Assembly (NCBI RefSeq): GCF_040298565.1
Contig: NZ_JBEPAK010000008.1
Coordinates: forward strand, 1 to 64,000
Source: Kitasatospora sp040298565
GTDB lineage: Bacteria > Actinomycetota > Actinomycetes > Streptomycetales > Streptomycetaceae
DNA: 64,000 bases
Direction: 5' to 3'
In this document: positions 24,578 to 33,069 of the stretch, in pieces
How the letters are laid out: every line of letters starts with the position of its first letter
Numbering within the stretch: position 1 is the first letter of the stretch
The notes under the pieces: model-generated
Told to the model about the DNA's origin: nothing
Databases searched by the model: none
Seen by the model: the letters and a program-made list of their open reading frames with translations, nothing else
Made by a program: the position numbers and the translations under genes

Positions 24578-25339
24578 TCAGCTCGTGCTGGGGGCCGGAG
24601 TGGACGGGTTGGCGGCCGGGGTGCCGGCGGCGCTCGCCGAGGGGGCGGCCGCCGGGCTCGCACTGCCCGTGGCGCCGGGCGTGGGCGCGGCGCTGGGGGC
24701 GCCGGTCGGGGCGGACGCACCGGCGCTCGGCGTCCCGGTCGCGCTCCCGGCGGCCGGGGAGCCGCCGGCGCTGCCGCTCGCACCGGCCCCCGGAGTCGCC
24801 TGGCTGGGCTTGCAGCCCTCCTGCTTGGCCATCGCGGCGCCGAGTTCGCCGCTCTGCAGCTTGCTCTGCGCCTGGGTGGACAGCGACGCCAGCCGCTGCA
24901 CCTGATCGGCCACGCTGCGCAACCCGTCGGCGAACTTCGCTTGGTCGTTGTTGGGCAGCGCGTCCAGCTTCTTCTGCACGTCCTGGTAGCCGTCGGCCGC
25001 CTTCTTCAGCTCGTCGACGGTGTCCTTCTGCAGGGTCGCGCCGTCGTCCACCTTGGGCGCGCCGGCCGCATCGACGGCGGCCGCGATGTCCTGGTTGGTC
25101 TTGGCCAGCTTCCCGATGTCCGTCGAGAGCCGCTTCTGCAGGTCGGCCGGGGCCTCGCCGGTCTTCACCTGGCCGGTGTCGGCGAGGGCGGTCTGCGCCT
25201 GGGCGATCGGGTCCTTGGCCGCGCCGCAGACGTTCGACGCCCAGGACTCCAGCTGCTTGCTGTTGTCGCTGCCACAGCCGACGGCGCCGAACGCGAGCAG
25301 CACGCCGAGGGCGGGTACGGCCAGCAGTCGCTTGTTCAC
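24578..25339 (-). CDS. Secreted lipoprotein with Ala/Ser/Pro/Gly-rich tail
   Basis: This 253-aa protein begins VNKRLLAVPALGVLLAFGAVGC, a lipoprotein signal with the modified Cys at residue 21 or 22. The mature part (about 25-175) is helical and rich in Lys/Asp/Gln with ADTGQVKTG and TLQKDTVDELKK, likely a helical bundle. The last 75 residues are a disordered Ala/Gly/Pro/Ser/Thr tail. Start GTG at 25339 follows GAAAGG. Function is unknown. Homologous small lipoproteins sit between the bldG and methyltransferase genes in related genomes, from memory. Confidence 0.82.
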   Translation of the reverse strand: MNKRLLAVPALGVLLAFGAVGCGSDNSKQLESWASNVCGAAKDPIAQAQTALADTGQVKTGEAPADLQKRLSTDIGKLAKTNQDIAAAVDAAGAPKVDDGATLQKDTVDELKKAADGYQDVQKKLDALPNNDQAKFADGLRSVADQVQRLASLSTQAQSKLQSGELGAAMAKQEGCKPSQATPGAGASGSAGGSPAAGSATGTPSAGASAPTGAPSAAPTPGATGSASPAAAPSASAAGTPAANPSTPAPSTS

Positions 25340-25474
25340 CGGGAGAGGCCTTTCGGTTCGGTCGTCTTCGGTCGTCGAACCTACACGTCCGCCGTCCGGC
25401 CGCCGGTTCCCGGCTCCTCGACCCCGTACCCCCCCGCCCCGAACTCGAGGCCCCGGGCCATCCCGGGCCAAAAG

Positions 25475-25843
25475 TCAGGCGCGTTCCACCCGGATCGGAT
25501 CGCCCGGCCGGACGGTGCGCAACACCTGGGAGTCCCCGTCCAGCGCGCCGAGGACGTTGCAGGGGCTGGCCAGTCGGCACTCGCCGTCACGCGAGATCGG
25601 GGTCGGCCCGTACGGGAGCGCGAGGCTGTCCCCGTCGGTCCAGAACGCGACCGTGCCCGGTTCGACGACCTGCTGGGCACCGTCCTCGCGCGGCATACTG
25701 ACGGGCGTGCCGAAGTAGACCTCGTCACCCCAGGTGTTCGCCGTCGAGGCGATCGGCAGCGCGTTCCAGAGCGCTTCGGTGGTCGGTGTCGCCCGCAGCG
25801 TGGCGGTGGTCTGCCCGGCCGGCCACAGGATGCGAATCCGCAT
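25475..25843 (-). CDS. Cyclophilin-like fold protein
   Basis: This 122-aa protein opens MRIRILWPAG and contains the TWGDEVYFGTPV and VVEPGTVAFWTDGDSLALPYGPTP segments. Both are typical of the small cyclophilin-like (TM1367/DUF369) fold. Catalytic residues of true prolyl isomerases are not evident, so enzymatic activity is uncertain. A good AGAGGAAG ribosome site precedes the ATG at 25843. It is a monocistronic gene or the last of the bldG-direction group. Confidence 0.82.
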   Translation of the reverse strand: MRIRILWPAGQTTATLRATPTTEALWNALPIASTANTWGDEVYFGTPVSMPREDGAQQVVEPGTVAFWTDGDSLALPYGPTPISRDGECRLASPCNVLGALDGDSQVLRTVRPGDPIRVERA

Positions 25844-26023
25844 GTGCTTCCTCTTCCGCGACGAGTCCGATCGACGACGATCGGACCCGGTCGTGCCGGA
25901 AGCAGGGAACCGCCAGCCTCAACAACTTGTCAACGGGATCTCAGGAGTCGGGATCCCCGCAGTCGCGTCCTCGGCGGTCGGGCGGCGTCGGTCGGGGCGG
26001 CAGGTACCGGCGGCGCGGCGGCT

Positions 26024-26443
26024 TCAGACCGTCACGGAGGCGACCGGAACCGGCCAGCTCATCCGGATCACGCCACCGTCGCTGCCGTTGGTGACCTCGA
26101 GGTCCTCGACCAGGCCGGTGATCACGGCCAGGCCCAGGGTGTCGTCGTCCGGGTCGCCGCCCTCGGCGGCGCCCGACGTCGGGACGGCGGCAGGGCCGGC
26201 CTCGTCCTCGACCTCGATGAGGAAACGCTTCTCCTGGTCGGTCAGCGCCACCCGGATCGTGCCGCCGCCGCCACCGCGCTGGTGCAGGCCCACGGCGCGC
26301 GAACACGCCTCGCCGACCGCGAGCCGGACCTCGTCGAGCACCGACTCGTCGACACCGGCCCGTCTGGCGACGGCCGCGGCGACCAGCCGGGCCGTCCGCA
26401 CGTGCTCGGGTAGCGCGCTGAATCGAAGTTCGACGGTTGCCAT
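26024..26443 (-). CDS. RsbW-like anti-sigma factor (BldG partner)
   Basis: This 139-aa protein has a GHKL-type ATP-binding fold. VRLAVGEACSRAVGLH carries the N-box acidic/Asn-like position, and DDDTLGLAVITGLVEDLEV corresponds to the G-box region. In S. coelicolor the gene after bldG encodes an anti-sigma factor that binds BldG and probably a sigma factor. Position, strand and size match. The ATG at 26443 follows GGGGAGAG. A hairpin separates it from bldG, so its level is probably set by read-through. Confidence 0.88.
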   Translation of the reverse strand: MATVELRFSALPEHVRTARLVAAAVARRAGVDESVLDEVRLAVGEACSRAVGLHQRGGGGGTIRVALTDQEKRFLIEVEDEAGPAAVPTSGAAEGGDPDDDTLGLAVITGLVEDLEVTNGSDGGVIRMSWPVPVASVTV

Positions 26444-26526
26444 CTCTCCCCTTCGGGGTGCTCCGACTGGGGCCCGGCACACGACCCCTGGTGGGCCGGC
26501 CGGACCGGCCCGGGAACGGCCGGGCC

Positions 26527-26553
26527 GCGCCGGGGCCGCACAGGCCCCGGCGC
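26527..26553 (-). terminator. Hairpin between bldG and the anti-sigma gene
   Basis: A perfect 11-bp GC stem (26527-26537 with 26543-26553, 5-nt loop) lies in the 159-bp gap. There is no T-tract. In S. coelicolor both a bldG-only and a bldG-plus-partner transcript are known. A partial terminator or processing site at this hairpin would produce that pattern here. Confidence 0.6.
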
Positions 26554-26602
26554 TCCGGACGTGTGGAACGGCGGGCCGGCCACGGGGACCGGCCCGGACG
26601 CG

Positions 26603-26944
26603 TCAGTCGGTCGCGGCGACCGCGTCGTCCACCGAGGTGTGGATCGGGAAGACCTTGGTGAGGCCGGTGATCCGGAAAATCTTGAGGATGCGCTCCTGGT
26701 TGCAGACGAGGCGGAGCGAACCCTCGTGGGCACGCACCCGCTTCAGACCGCCGACCAGCACACCCAGGCCCGTCGAGTCGAGGAAGTCAACGCCCTCCAT
26801 GTCGACGACGAGGTGGTACTTGCCGTCGTTGACGAGCTCGACCAGCTGCTCCCGCAGCTTCGGGGCGGTGTACACATCGATCTCGCCGCCTACCTCGACG
26901 ACCGTACGATCGCCGACTGCGCGGGTCGACAGGGACAGGTCCAC
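26603..26944 (-). CDS. bldG: Anti-sigma factor antagonist BldG
   Basis: This 113-aa STAS-domain protein is required for aerial mycelium formation and antibiotic production in Streptomyces. It opens MDLSLSTRAVGDRTVVEVGG. The phosphorylation segment FLDSTGLG places the switch serine at Ser57. The sequence is nearly identical to the S. coelicolor BldG I remember. The GTG start at 26944 has TGGAGG at the right distance. Unphosphorylated BldG sequesters anti-sigma factors, freeing stress and development sigma factors. The partner gene lies downstream; a helicase gene is divergent upstream. Confidence 0.96.
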   Translation of the reverse strand: MDLSLSTRAVGDRTVVEVGGEIDVYTAPKLREQLVELVNDGKYHLVVDMEGVDFLDSTGLGVLVGGLKRVRAHEGSLRLVCNQERILKIFRITGLTKVFPIHTSVDDAVAATD

Positions 26945-27007
26945 GGAACCTCCAGCACCTTGCCTTGCTACGTCATGTGCGATCCTCGGCCGGAAGGCCG
27001 CCACCGC

Positions 27008-29587
27008 ATGGTCGCGAGCCTGGCGCGCCAAGCCAAACGCGTGGCAAGCCTCAGCGCTGCGACCCACGGCCGTACGGCCGTCACGGCCACATTCAACCAC
27101 CTGCGACCATGGCCGCACGATGGCTTACGACGATTCTCCGTCACGCCGGTGACACACTGGGTCCTCATGCCGCCCCGACACAGCCTGCCCGAGGCACTGC
27201 TCACGACCCTGGCCACCAGCCGGGGGCGGTCCGACCGGCTCACCCATACGGAGCACCTTCCCGCCCGACCTGCACGTTATGCGCCCTGGCCCGAGTCGAT
27301 CCGACCGGAGATCGTGTCCGCCGCGCGCGCCGTCGGCGTCGAACAGCCCTGGGCACACCAGGCAGAAGCGATGAACCTGGCCAAAACCGGTCAGACTGTG
27401 GTGATCGCCACAGGCACCGCGTCGGGCAAGTCGCTGGGCTACCTGGCTCCGGTCCTCAGCGATCTGCTGGAGGGCACGGAAGCCCGCAACGGCCGTGGCG
27501 CCACCGCGCTCTACCTGGCCCCGACCAAGGCGCTCGCCGCCGACCAGCGCCGCCGCGCCGCCGAACTCGCACCGCCGAGGGTCAGGGCCGCCCTGCACGA
27601 CGGCGACACCCCGCCGGAGGAGCGCGAGTGGGTCCGCCAGTACGCGTCCTACGTGCTCACCAACCCGGACATGCTGCACCGGGGCATCCTGCCGGCGCAC
27701 GCCCGCTGGTCCTCCTTCCTGAAGTCGCTGCGCTACGTGGTCGTCGACGAGTGCCACAGCTACCGGGGCGTGTTCGGTTCGCACGTCGCCCAGGTGCTCC
27801 GCCGGCTGCGCCGGATCTGCGCCCGCTACGGTTCGGCACCCACCTTCCTGCTCGCCTCCGCCACCACCGCCGATCCGGCCGCCACCGCCCGGCGCCTCAC
27901 CGGCCTGCCCGCCGTGGCCGTCACCGAGGACGCCTCGCCGCGCGGGCCGATGGTCTTCGGCCTCTGGGAACCGCCACTGACCGAGAACGTCGGCGAACAC
28001 GGCGCGCCGGTGCGCCGCACCGCCACCGCCGAGGCCGCCCACCTGCTGACCGACCTGGTCGAGCAGCAGACCCGGACGGTGGTGTTCGTCCGCTCCCGGC
28101 GCGCCGCCGAGCTGGTCGCCCTCCAGACCCAGGACCAGCTCGGCCGTCCGCTCGCCGACCGGGTCGCCGCCTACCGCGGCGGCTACCTCGCCGACGAACG
28201 CCGGGCCCTGGAGCGCGCGCTGCACTCCGGTCGGCTGCTGGGCCTCGCGTCCACCTCCGCTCTCGAGCTCGGAGTCGACATCTCCGGTCTCGACGCCGTC
28301 CTGATGGCCGGCTACCCCGGCACCCGGGCCTCGCTCTGGCAGCAGGCGGGCCGGGCGGGCCGCGAGGCCCAGGGAGCGCTGGCCGTGCTGATCGCCCGGG
28401 ACGACCCGCTGGACACCTACCTGGTGCACCACCCGGAGGCCCTGTTCGCGGCGCCCGTCGAGGCCACCGTGCTCGATCCCGACAACCCGCACGTGCTCGC
28501 CCCGCACCTGTGCGCGGCCGCCGCCGAGCTTCCGCTCACCGCCGCCGACCTGGAGCTGTTCGGCCCCTCCACCGCGCCGCTGCTACCGGTCCTGGAACGG
28601 CGCGGCCTGCTGCGCCGCCGCGCCGACGGATCCTGGTACTGGACCCGCCGGGAACGCGCCGCCGACGCCGTCGACCTGCGCGGCAGCGGCGGCAGCCCGG
28701 TGCAGATCGTCGAGGCGGACACCGGCCGACTGCTCGGCACGGTGGACGCCGCAGCCGCCCACACCACCGTTCACACCGGGGCCGTGCACCTCCACCAGGG
28801 CCGCACCTACCTGGTCCGGGAACTCGACCTGGAGAACTCGGTCGCCCTGGTCGAACCGGCCGACCCGCCGTACACCACGGCCGCCCGCGACATCACCTCC
28901 ATCTCCGTCCTCGACACCGACACCACCGTCCCCTGGGGCGAGGGCCGGCTCAGCTTCGGTTCGGTGGAGGTGGTCAACCAGGTGGTCGGCTACCTCCGGA
29001 AGCGGATCTCCACCGGGGAGATCATGGGCGAGAGCAAGCTCGACCTGCCGCCCCGCACGCTGCGCACCCGGGCGGTCTGGTGGACCGTCACCGAGGACCA
29101 GCTGCTCGACGCGGACCTCCCGCTCGACCAGCTGCCCGGCGCGGCCCACGCCGCCGAGCACGCCTCGATCGGCCTGCTGCCGCTGTTCGCCACCTGCGAC
29201 CGGTGGGACATCGGCGGTGTCTCCGTCCCGCTGCACCCCGACACCGGGTTGCCCACCGTGTTCGTCTACGACGGCCATCCGGGCGGGGCCGGCTTCGCCG
29301 AGCGCGGTTTCCAGCGGGCCTTCGAATGGCTGACCGCCACCCGGGCAGCGATCGCCTCCTGCGAGTGCGAGCGCGGCTGCCCGTCCTGCGTCCAGTCGCC
29401 CAAGTGCGGCAACGGGAACGACCCGCTGGACAAGGCGGCGGCCGTCCTGCTGCTGGACGTGCTGCTGGCCGGAGCACCCGAGGCGGAGGCCGAGCCCGGT
29501 CCGGACGGCGGTGCGCCCGGCCCAAACGGTGCACCCGCCCCCGAGGGCGGATCCGGTCCGGACGGCGGTGCGCCGACCGGCTCGTGA
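27008..29587 (+). CDS. DEAD/DEAH-box helicase with DUF1998 domain (MrfA-like)
   Basis: This 859-aa superfamily 2 helicase has motif I ATGTASGKS (Lys141), motif II DECH (247-250) and motif III SATT. Motif VI is QQAGRAGR. The C-terminal DUF1998 domain has the metal-binding cysteines C785, C787, C791, C794 and C800 (CECERGCPSC then KCG). MrfA/YprA and SftH/Hrq1 proteins unwind DNA and take part in repair of crosslinks such as mitomycin damage. Start is uncertain: ATG 27008 has GGAAGG upstream and keeps an FNHL segment seen in homologues, while ATG 27167 would give 806 aa. The 3' end is overlapped by a convergent gene. Confidence 0.9.
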   Translation: MVASLARQAKRVASLSAATHGRTAVTATFNHLRPWPHDGLRRFSVTPVTHWVLMPPRHSLPEALLTTLATSRGRSDRLTHTEHLPARPARYAPWPESIRPEIVSAARAVGVEQPWAHQAEAMNLAKTGQTVVIATGTASGKSLGYLAPVLSDLLEGTEARNGRGATALYLAPTKALAADQRRRAAELAPPRVRAALHDGDTPPEEREWVRQYASYVLTNPDMLHRGILPAHARWSSFLKSLRYVVVDECHSYRGVFGSHVAQVLRRLRRICARYGSAPTFLLASATTADPAATARRLTGLPAVAVTEDASPRGPMVFGLWEPPLTENVGEHGAPVRRTATAEAAHLLTDLVEQQTRTVVFVRSRRAAELVALQTQDQLGRPLADRVAAYRGGYLADERRALERALHSGRLLGLASTSALELGVDISGLDAVLMAGYPGTRASLWQQAGRAGREAQGALAVLIARDDPLDTYLVHHPEALFAAPVEATVLDPDNPHVLAPHLCAAAAELPLTAADLELFGPSTAPLLPVLERRGLLRRRADGSWYWTRRERAADAVDLRGSGGSPVQIVEADTGRLLGTVDAAAAHTTVHTGAVHLHQGRTYLVRELDLENSVALVEPADPPYTTAARDITSISVLDTDTTVPWGEGRLSFGSVEVVNQVVGYLRKRISTGEIMGESKLDLPPRTLRTRAVWWTVTEDQLLDADLPLDQLPGAAHAAEHASIGLLPLFATCDRWDIGGVSVPLHPDTGLPTVFVYDGHPGGAGFAERGFQRAFEWLTATRAAIASCECERGCPSCVQSPKCGNGNDPLDKAAAVLLLDVLLAGAPEAEAEPGPDGGAPGPNGAPAPEGGSGPDGGAPTGS

Positions 29588-30084
29588 GGGGCCGCCGTCG
29601 CACCGCCCGGAGAGTCACCCAGGCCGTCCTCGGCGACCGTGACCGGCGCCCGGGCCGGTCCGGCCCGGGCCCTCGCCCGCGCCGGTCCCACCGGCAGCCG
29701 CGCCGGGAGCCCGCCGACCGGCACCTCGGTGACCACCTCGACGGCGTCCGCCGTCCGGTCAACCGCGCAGGAGACCAGGCCGGCACCCTGCGCGGCAGCG
29801 ATCCCCGCAGCCCGACCGCAGCCGCCGTCCGCGTCCAGCAGCAACCGGTCCGCCGCCGCGAGGGCCGCCAGATCGGCGGCGGACTCGGCCCGGTGCCGGG
29901 CAGCGACCACCGCACCCAGCGCGATCGTCGCGGCGAAGACCGCCACACCCAGCATCGCCAGCGCGAGCGACCACACCGTCGCCGAGCCCGCATCCGGCCC
30001 CCGGCCGGCTCCGGAGACGGTCCGAGCCGCCCGGGCCCGCACCAGCCGCTCCACCGCCCGACCAGCGCTCCTCAGCCGCGCCAT
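29266..30084 (-). CDS. TadE/Rv3654c-like protein of the Tad locus
   Basis: This 272-aa frame has an N-terminal GSATVWSLALAMLGVAVFAATIALGAVV helix after a polar leader, followed by the RHRAESAADLAALAAA segment. These are hallmarks of TadE/TadG-like (Rv3654c family) pseudopilins or helicase/secretion neighbourhood proteins. Homologues end near residue 140-150. Here the frame continues through a Gly/Pro/Ser-rich tail and overlaps the convergent helicase gene by 322 bp. The overlapping part is probably junk tail after loss of the original stop. The ATG at 30084 has AGGAGG at 8 bp. Confidence 0.78.
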   Translation of the reverse strand: MARLRSAGRAVERLVRARAARTVSGAGRGPDAGSATVWSLALAMLGVAVFAATIALGAVVAARHRAESAADLAALAAADRLLLDADGGCGRAAGIAAAQGAGLVSCAVDRTADAVEVVTEVPVGGLPARLPVGPARARARAGPARAPVTVAEDGLGDSPGGATAAPHEPVGAPPSGPDPPSGAGAPFGPGAPPSGPGSASASGAPASSTSSSRTAAALSSGSFPLPHLGDWTQDGQPRSHSQEAIAARVAVSHSKARWKPRSAKPAPPGWPS

Positions 30085-30242
30085 GCACCACCACCTCCTC
30101 CTCACCGCCCTCATCCCGCAGGCCCGGCAGGCCCGGTGGCCCGGCAGCCCACCTCCCGCGCAGCCGCGCGCGCCCACCGCCCCCGCTACGGCCGGGCCGC
30201 CGCCCGGTGCCCTCTCGTCTCACTGCATCTCGCCTCGCCGGC

Positions 30243-30677
30243 TCAGGAGGTACGCGCAGCGCCACCTCCCGCCCCGCTTCCCAGCACGTCCTCCCGAGCC
30301 GCCACCGCCCGCGCGGCGAGCCGCACGTTGAGCAGACCGCTGAGCCTGCCGGGTCCCGCGCAGGGAGCGTCCACGTCCACCCGCACCGTGTCCGCCGCGA
30401 CCACGAGCCGGATCTCCGCCCCCGGCGGGGCGGCCACTCGGGCGAGTTCCGCGGCGTCCGCCTCACCACGAGCGGCCGCTCGGGCACCGATCCGAGCCGC
30501 GTCCACGCAGCGGATCTGCGCGGCCGCCACGAGCACGCCCCAGATCAGCATCGCCGCGAGCAGGACGAGCGCGGGCAGGGCCACCGCCGTCTCCGCCGTG
30601 ACGAAGCCTCCGTCGGAGCGTCGGCTCGGTCGCAGCGACCACGGCGGTGCACCGCTGTCCGCCGTCCTACGTGGCAT
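30243..30677 (-). CDS. tadE: TadE-family pilus assembly protein
   Basis: This 144-aa protein contains the TadE signature: GGFVTAETAVALPALVLL (residues 23-40) then a hydrophobic helix and QIRCVDAARIGARAAARG. TadE-like minor pilins have a class III leader cut by a prepilin peptidase before the Glu (here ...TAE). A C-terminal beta-rich part contains two cysteines. Its start lies inside the preceding DUF4244 gene (overlap 11 bp), indicating coupled translation. Confidence 0.85.
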   Translation of the reverse strand: MPRRTADSGAPPWSLRPSRRSDGGFVTAETAVALPALVLLAAMLIWGVLVAAAQIRCVDAARIGARAAARGEADAAELARVAAPPGAEIRLVVAADTVRVDVDAPCAGPGRLSGLLNVRLAARAVAAREDVLGSGAGGGAARTS

Positions 30678-30939
30678 GGAACGCGCGTTCCAGCATGTCG
30701 GTCAGCGCTCCGGTGATGGTCGCGCTGGTCACCACCTTGTACAGCCCGGCGGCGAAGGCGCAGGCGCCCAACGTTCCGACGGCGTACTCGGCCGTGGTCA
30801 TCCCGGCGTCCGACCGGCGCCGTCGCCGGGGCGCCAAGCGCGCCCACCCGGCCGCCCAGCGGCTCTTCCGCCGCCAGCTGCCCAGCAACTGCCGGATCGG
30901 TCGCCCGGCACCGGGCCTGATCGCGATCACTGCGGTCAT
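30667..30939 (-). CDS. DUF4244 Flp-pilin-like protein
   Basis: This 90-aa protein has a basic leader of about 45 residues, then DAGMTTAEYAVGTLGACAFAAGLYKVV. That is a pilin-type hydrophobic helix with the typical Glu five residues into the segment (MTTAEY). DUF4244 proteins are the probable major pilin of actinobacterial Tad pili. The ATG at 30939 follows AGGAGAG; a TTG one codon earlier is in frame but less likely. It overlaps the tadE gene. Confidence 0.87.
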   Translation of the reverse strand: MTAVIAIRPGAGRPIRQLLGSWRRKSRWAAGWARLAPRRRRRSDAGMTTAEYAVGTLGACAFAAGLYKVVTSATITGALTDMLERAFHAT

Positions 30940-30996
30940 CAATCTCTCCTGTCCGTTCCGTTCCTCGACCCCGGCGGATCCGGAGCCGGCGTTCCC

Positions 30997-31848
30997 TCAC
31001 ATTGCTTGCGTGAAGCGGCCGGTGAGGCCGATCACCACCGGCACCACCCCGATCAGGACGAAGGCCGGGAGGAAGCAGAGCCCGAGCGGTGCAGTGGCGA
31101 GCACGGCGGCCCTGCGGACCCTCGCGTGGGCCGCCCGGGCGGTGGCCGTCCGCTGCGCCTGGGCCAGCCCGATCAGCGGTTCGGCTGCGGGCGCCCCGCT
31201 GAGGCTCGCCCTGACCAGGCAGCGCCCGAGCGGGGCCAGCGCGGGGTGCTGCTCGCCCAACCGGTTCCAACTCAATTCCGGCGGAGCCCCCAGAGCGAGT
31301 TCGGCCCCGATCGCCACCAACCGCGGCCCCAGCGGCGCGCCCACGCTCCGACCCACCGCCGACACCGCCGCCGAGGGCAGCGCCGCCGAGCTGAGGCAGG
31401 CCGCCAACAGCTCGGTCGTCAGAGGGAGTTGCCTGGCCAGCAGCTCCTCCTCGCGAGCCGCCCGGAGCTCCGTCGAAGACTTCGCGCGGGCCGACCACCG
31501 GTGGACGGCCACTGCTGCCAGCACGCCGATCACCGCCCCGACGAGGCCGCCGAACAGCAACGCCACGGTCAGCCCGGCGCCGACCGCCGGCACCACGCGC
31601 CGACCCGGCCCAACGCGCCACCGCCACAGCGATGTTCGCTTCCGCGCGTCCTCCCGCCCCGACGCCCGGACGAACGCCCGCCGACTGACCCGGCCCCGTG
31701 ACAACCCCGTCACGAGCACCGCCAGCACTGCCACCGCCACCACCGCCCCTGCCACAGCCACTGGCTCCACCGGCACCGCAAGCGGTCCCGGCACCGGCCT
31801 CGGCATCGCCCTCGCGAGGGCGGCAGCCGCCCATGCATGTCCCCTCAT
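30997..31848 (-). CDS. tadC: TadC-like type II secretion F-domain membrane protein
   Basis: This 283-aa protein has N-terminal hydrophobic helices. A GspF-type domain (about 120-270) contains LARQLPLTTELLAACLSS and a final helix pair near 230-275. TadB and TadC form the inner-membrane platform of the pilus. The ATG start overlaps the tadB stop by one base (TGATG), so the two are translationally coupled. C-terminal FVLIGVVPVVIGLTGRF is the conserved last helix. Confidence 0.85.
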   Translation of the reverse strand: MRGHAWAAAALARAMPRPVPGPLAVPVEPVAVAGAVVAVAVLAVLVTGLSRGRVSRRAFVRASGREDARKRTSLWRWRVGPGRRVVPAVGAGLTVALLFGGLVGAVIGVLAAVAVHRWSARAKSSTELRAAREEELLARQLPLTTELLAACLSSAALPSAAVSAVGRSVGAPLGPRLVAIGAELALGAPPELSWNRLGEQHPALAPLGRCLVRASLSGAPAAEPLIGLAQAQRTATARAAHARVRRAAVLATAPLGLCFLPAFVLIGVVPVVIGLTGRFTQAM

Positions 31849-32915
31849 CACCGGGCCTCCGCTCCCCCACCGAGCGCCCGCCGCCTCGAGGCGCTCGCCG
31901 AGGGCTCCCGGGGGCCCCGCATCCGCATGAGCCCTCGGCGTGCACCGCCGCGCTCCCACACCTCCGCGGCCGGAGGACCACTGCCAGGGGTCCGTAGCGG
32001 CTCCAGTGCGCCCCGGCCCGCCGCCCGGACAATGCGATCCGTCCAGAGCACACCGAGCCCCTCCAGGGCCACTCCCACCGCGAGGCAGCCCAGCCCCGCC
32101 GAGGTGTGCAGCAGCACGTCCACCGGACGGGCGCCGATCGCGGCGCCCAGCAACAGCCCCGCACCCGGCAGGGCGGCCAGGACGGCGATCGTCGTCCTGG
32201 GCCCGGCCAGCTCCCCCGCGATCTCCTCCGCCAGCGCCCGTTCGGCGCGCAGCGCCTCCGCGACCCGGTCCAGAGCGGCGGCCAGCCCCGAGCCGCCGTC
32301 GGAGGCGACCCGCCAGCAGGCCGCCATGGCCGCCGCCCCACTGCCGCCCGGCAACGCGGCCAGCAGCAGGAGCGCAGCGGGGACGTCGCCGCCGTAGCGG
32401 CCGGCCGCCAGCCGGGCGACCGGCTCCTCGCCGAGCCGACGCAGCCCGTCCGGGTCCACCGCGAGCCTGGCGGTGACGAGGTGGAGTGCCTGCTCAGGCG
32501 TCGAGCCGCCGCGCAACTCACCGGCCAGCGCGGCGCAGAGCTCCACCACGGCCGCCGCCCGCTGCCCCGCCTCCGCCGTCAGGCGCCGCCGGAGCCGCCA
32601 TCTTCGCAGCGGCAGCACGGCCAGCCCGGCCGCGAGCACCGGCACCGGCGACGAGGCGGCCTGCCCGGCGGCCACGCCGACCGGCAGGAGCAGCAGTTCG
32701 GGCGCCAGAAGCTCCGGGAGCCGTCCGCGCAGTCGCCCGGTCGGCTCCGGGGCCGGCCCGCGCACCGGAGGACCGCTGCCTGCCAGCACCAGCCGGGACC
32801 GCCGGCCGCCCGGCAGCTGCTCCTGCACGGCCCGCCACGCGGCGACGGCCACCAGGCACAGCACCGCCGTCCACCAGAGCGCCAGTTGGTCCCGCATCAC
32901 CTCACCACCTCCCAT
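31848..32915 (-). CDS. tadB: TadB-like type II secretion F-domain membrane protein
   Basis: This 355-aa protein has an N-terminal helix (LALWWTAVLCLVAVAAW) and a helical pair near 75-105. The GspF domain includes AAAVVELCAALAGELRGG (about 119-136) and a last helix near 260-290. The C-terminal 60 residues form a charged, probably disordered tail. ATG 32915 has GGAGGAGGG upstream and starts 1 nt after the small ORF stop. An in-frame ATG at 32897 also has a good site (GGGAGG), giving 349 aa. Confidence 0.85.
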   Translation of the reverse strand: MGGGEVMRDQLALWWTAVLCLVAVAAWRAVQEQLPGGRRSRLVLAGSGPPVRGPAPEPTGRLRGRLPELLAPELLLLPVGVAAGQAASSPVPVLAAGLAVLPLRRWRLRRRLTAEAGQRAAAVVELCAALAGELRGGSTPEQALHLVTARLAVDPDGLRRLGEEPVARLAAGRYGGDVPAALLLLAALPGGSGAAAMAACWRVASDGGSGLAAALDRVAEALRAERALAEEIAGELAGPRTTIAVLAALPGAGLLLGAAIGARPVDVLLHTSAGLGCLAVGVALEGLGVLWTDRIVRAAGRGALEPLRTPGSGPPAAEVWERGGARRGLMRMRGPREPSASASRRRALGGGAEAR

Positions 32916-32916
32916 G

Positions 32917-33069
32917 TCATCGCCCTCCTCCTCGCCACGTCCCGAGCAGCGCCAGCGCGGTCAGGGCGCAGCCGCTGAGCAGTCCGACGAAGCCGAGTTC
33001 CACCCACCGCAGCTCCCGCGCCGCCTCACCGGCCGACACCGCCGCCGCCACGATCGCCACCGCACTCAC
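32917..33069 (-). CDS. Small membrane ORF between tadA and tadB
   Basis: This 50-aa frame opens MSAVAIVAAAVSAGEAARE, followed by a hydrophobic VELGFVGLLSGCALTALALLG and a basic GGGR end. The GTG start overlaps the tadA stop (GTGA) and its stop is directly followed by the tadB start. It therefore fills the otherwise empty 150-bp gap and would couple translation across the operon. No family is recognised. Its exact fit in the operon is the main evidence that it is real; it is too short to be called by default gene finders. Confidence 0.55.
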   Translation of the reverse strand: MSAVAIVAAAVSAGEAARELRWVELGFVGLLSGCALTALALLGTWRGGGR

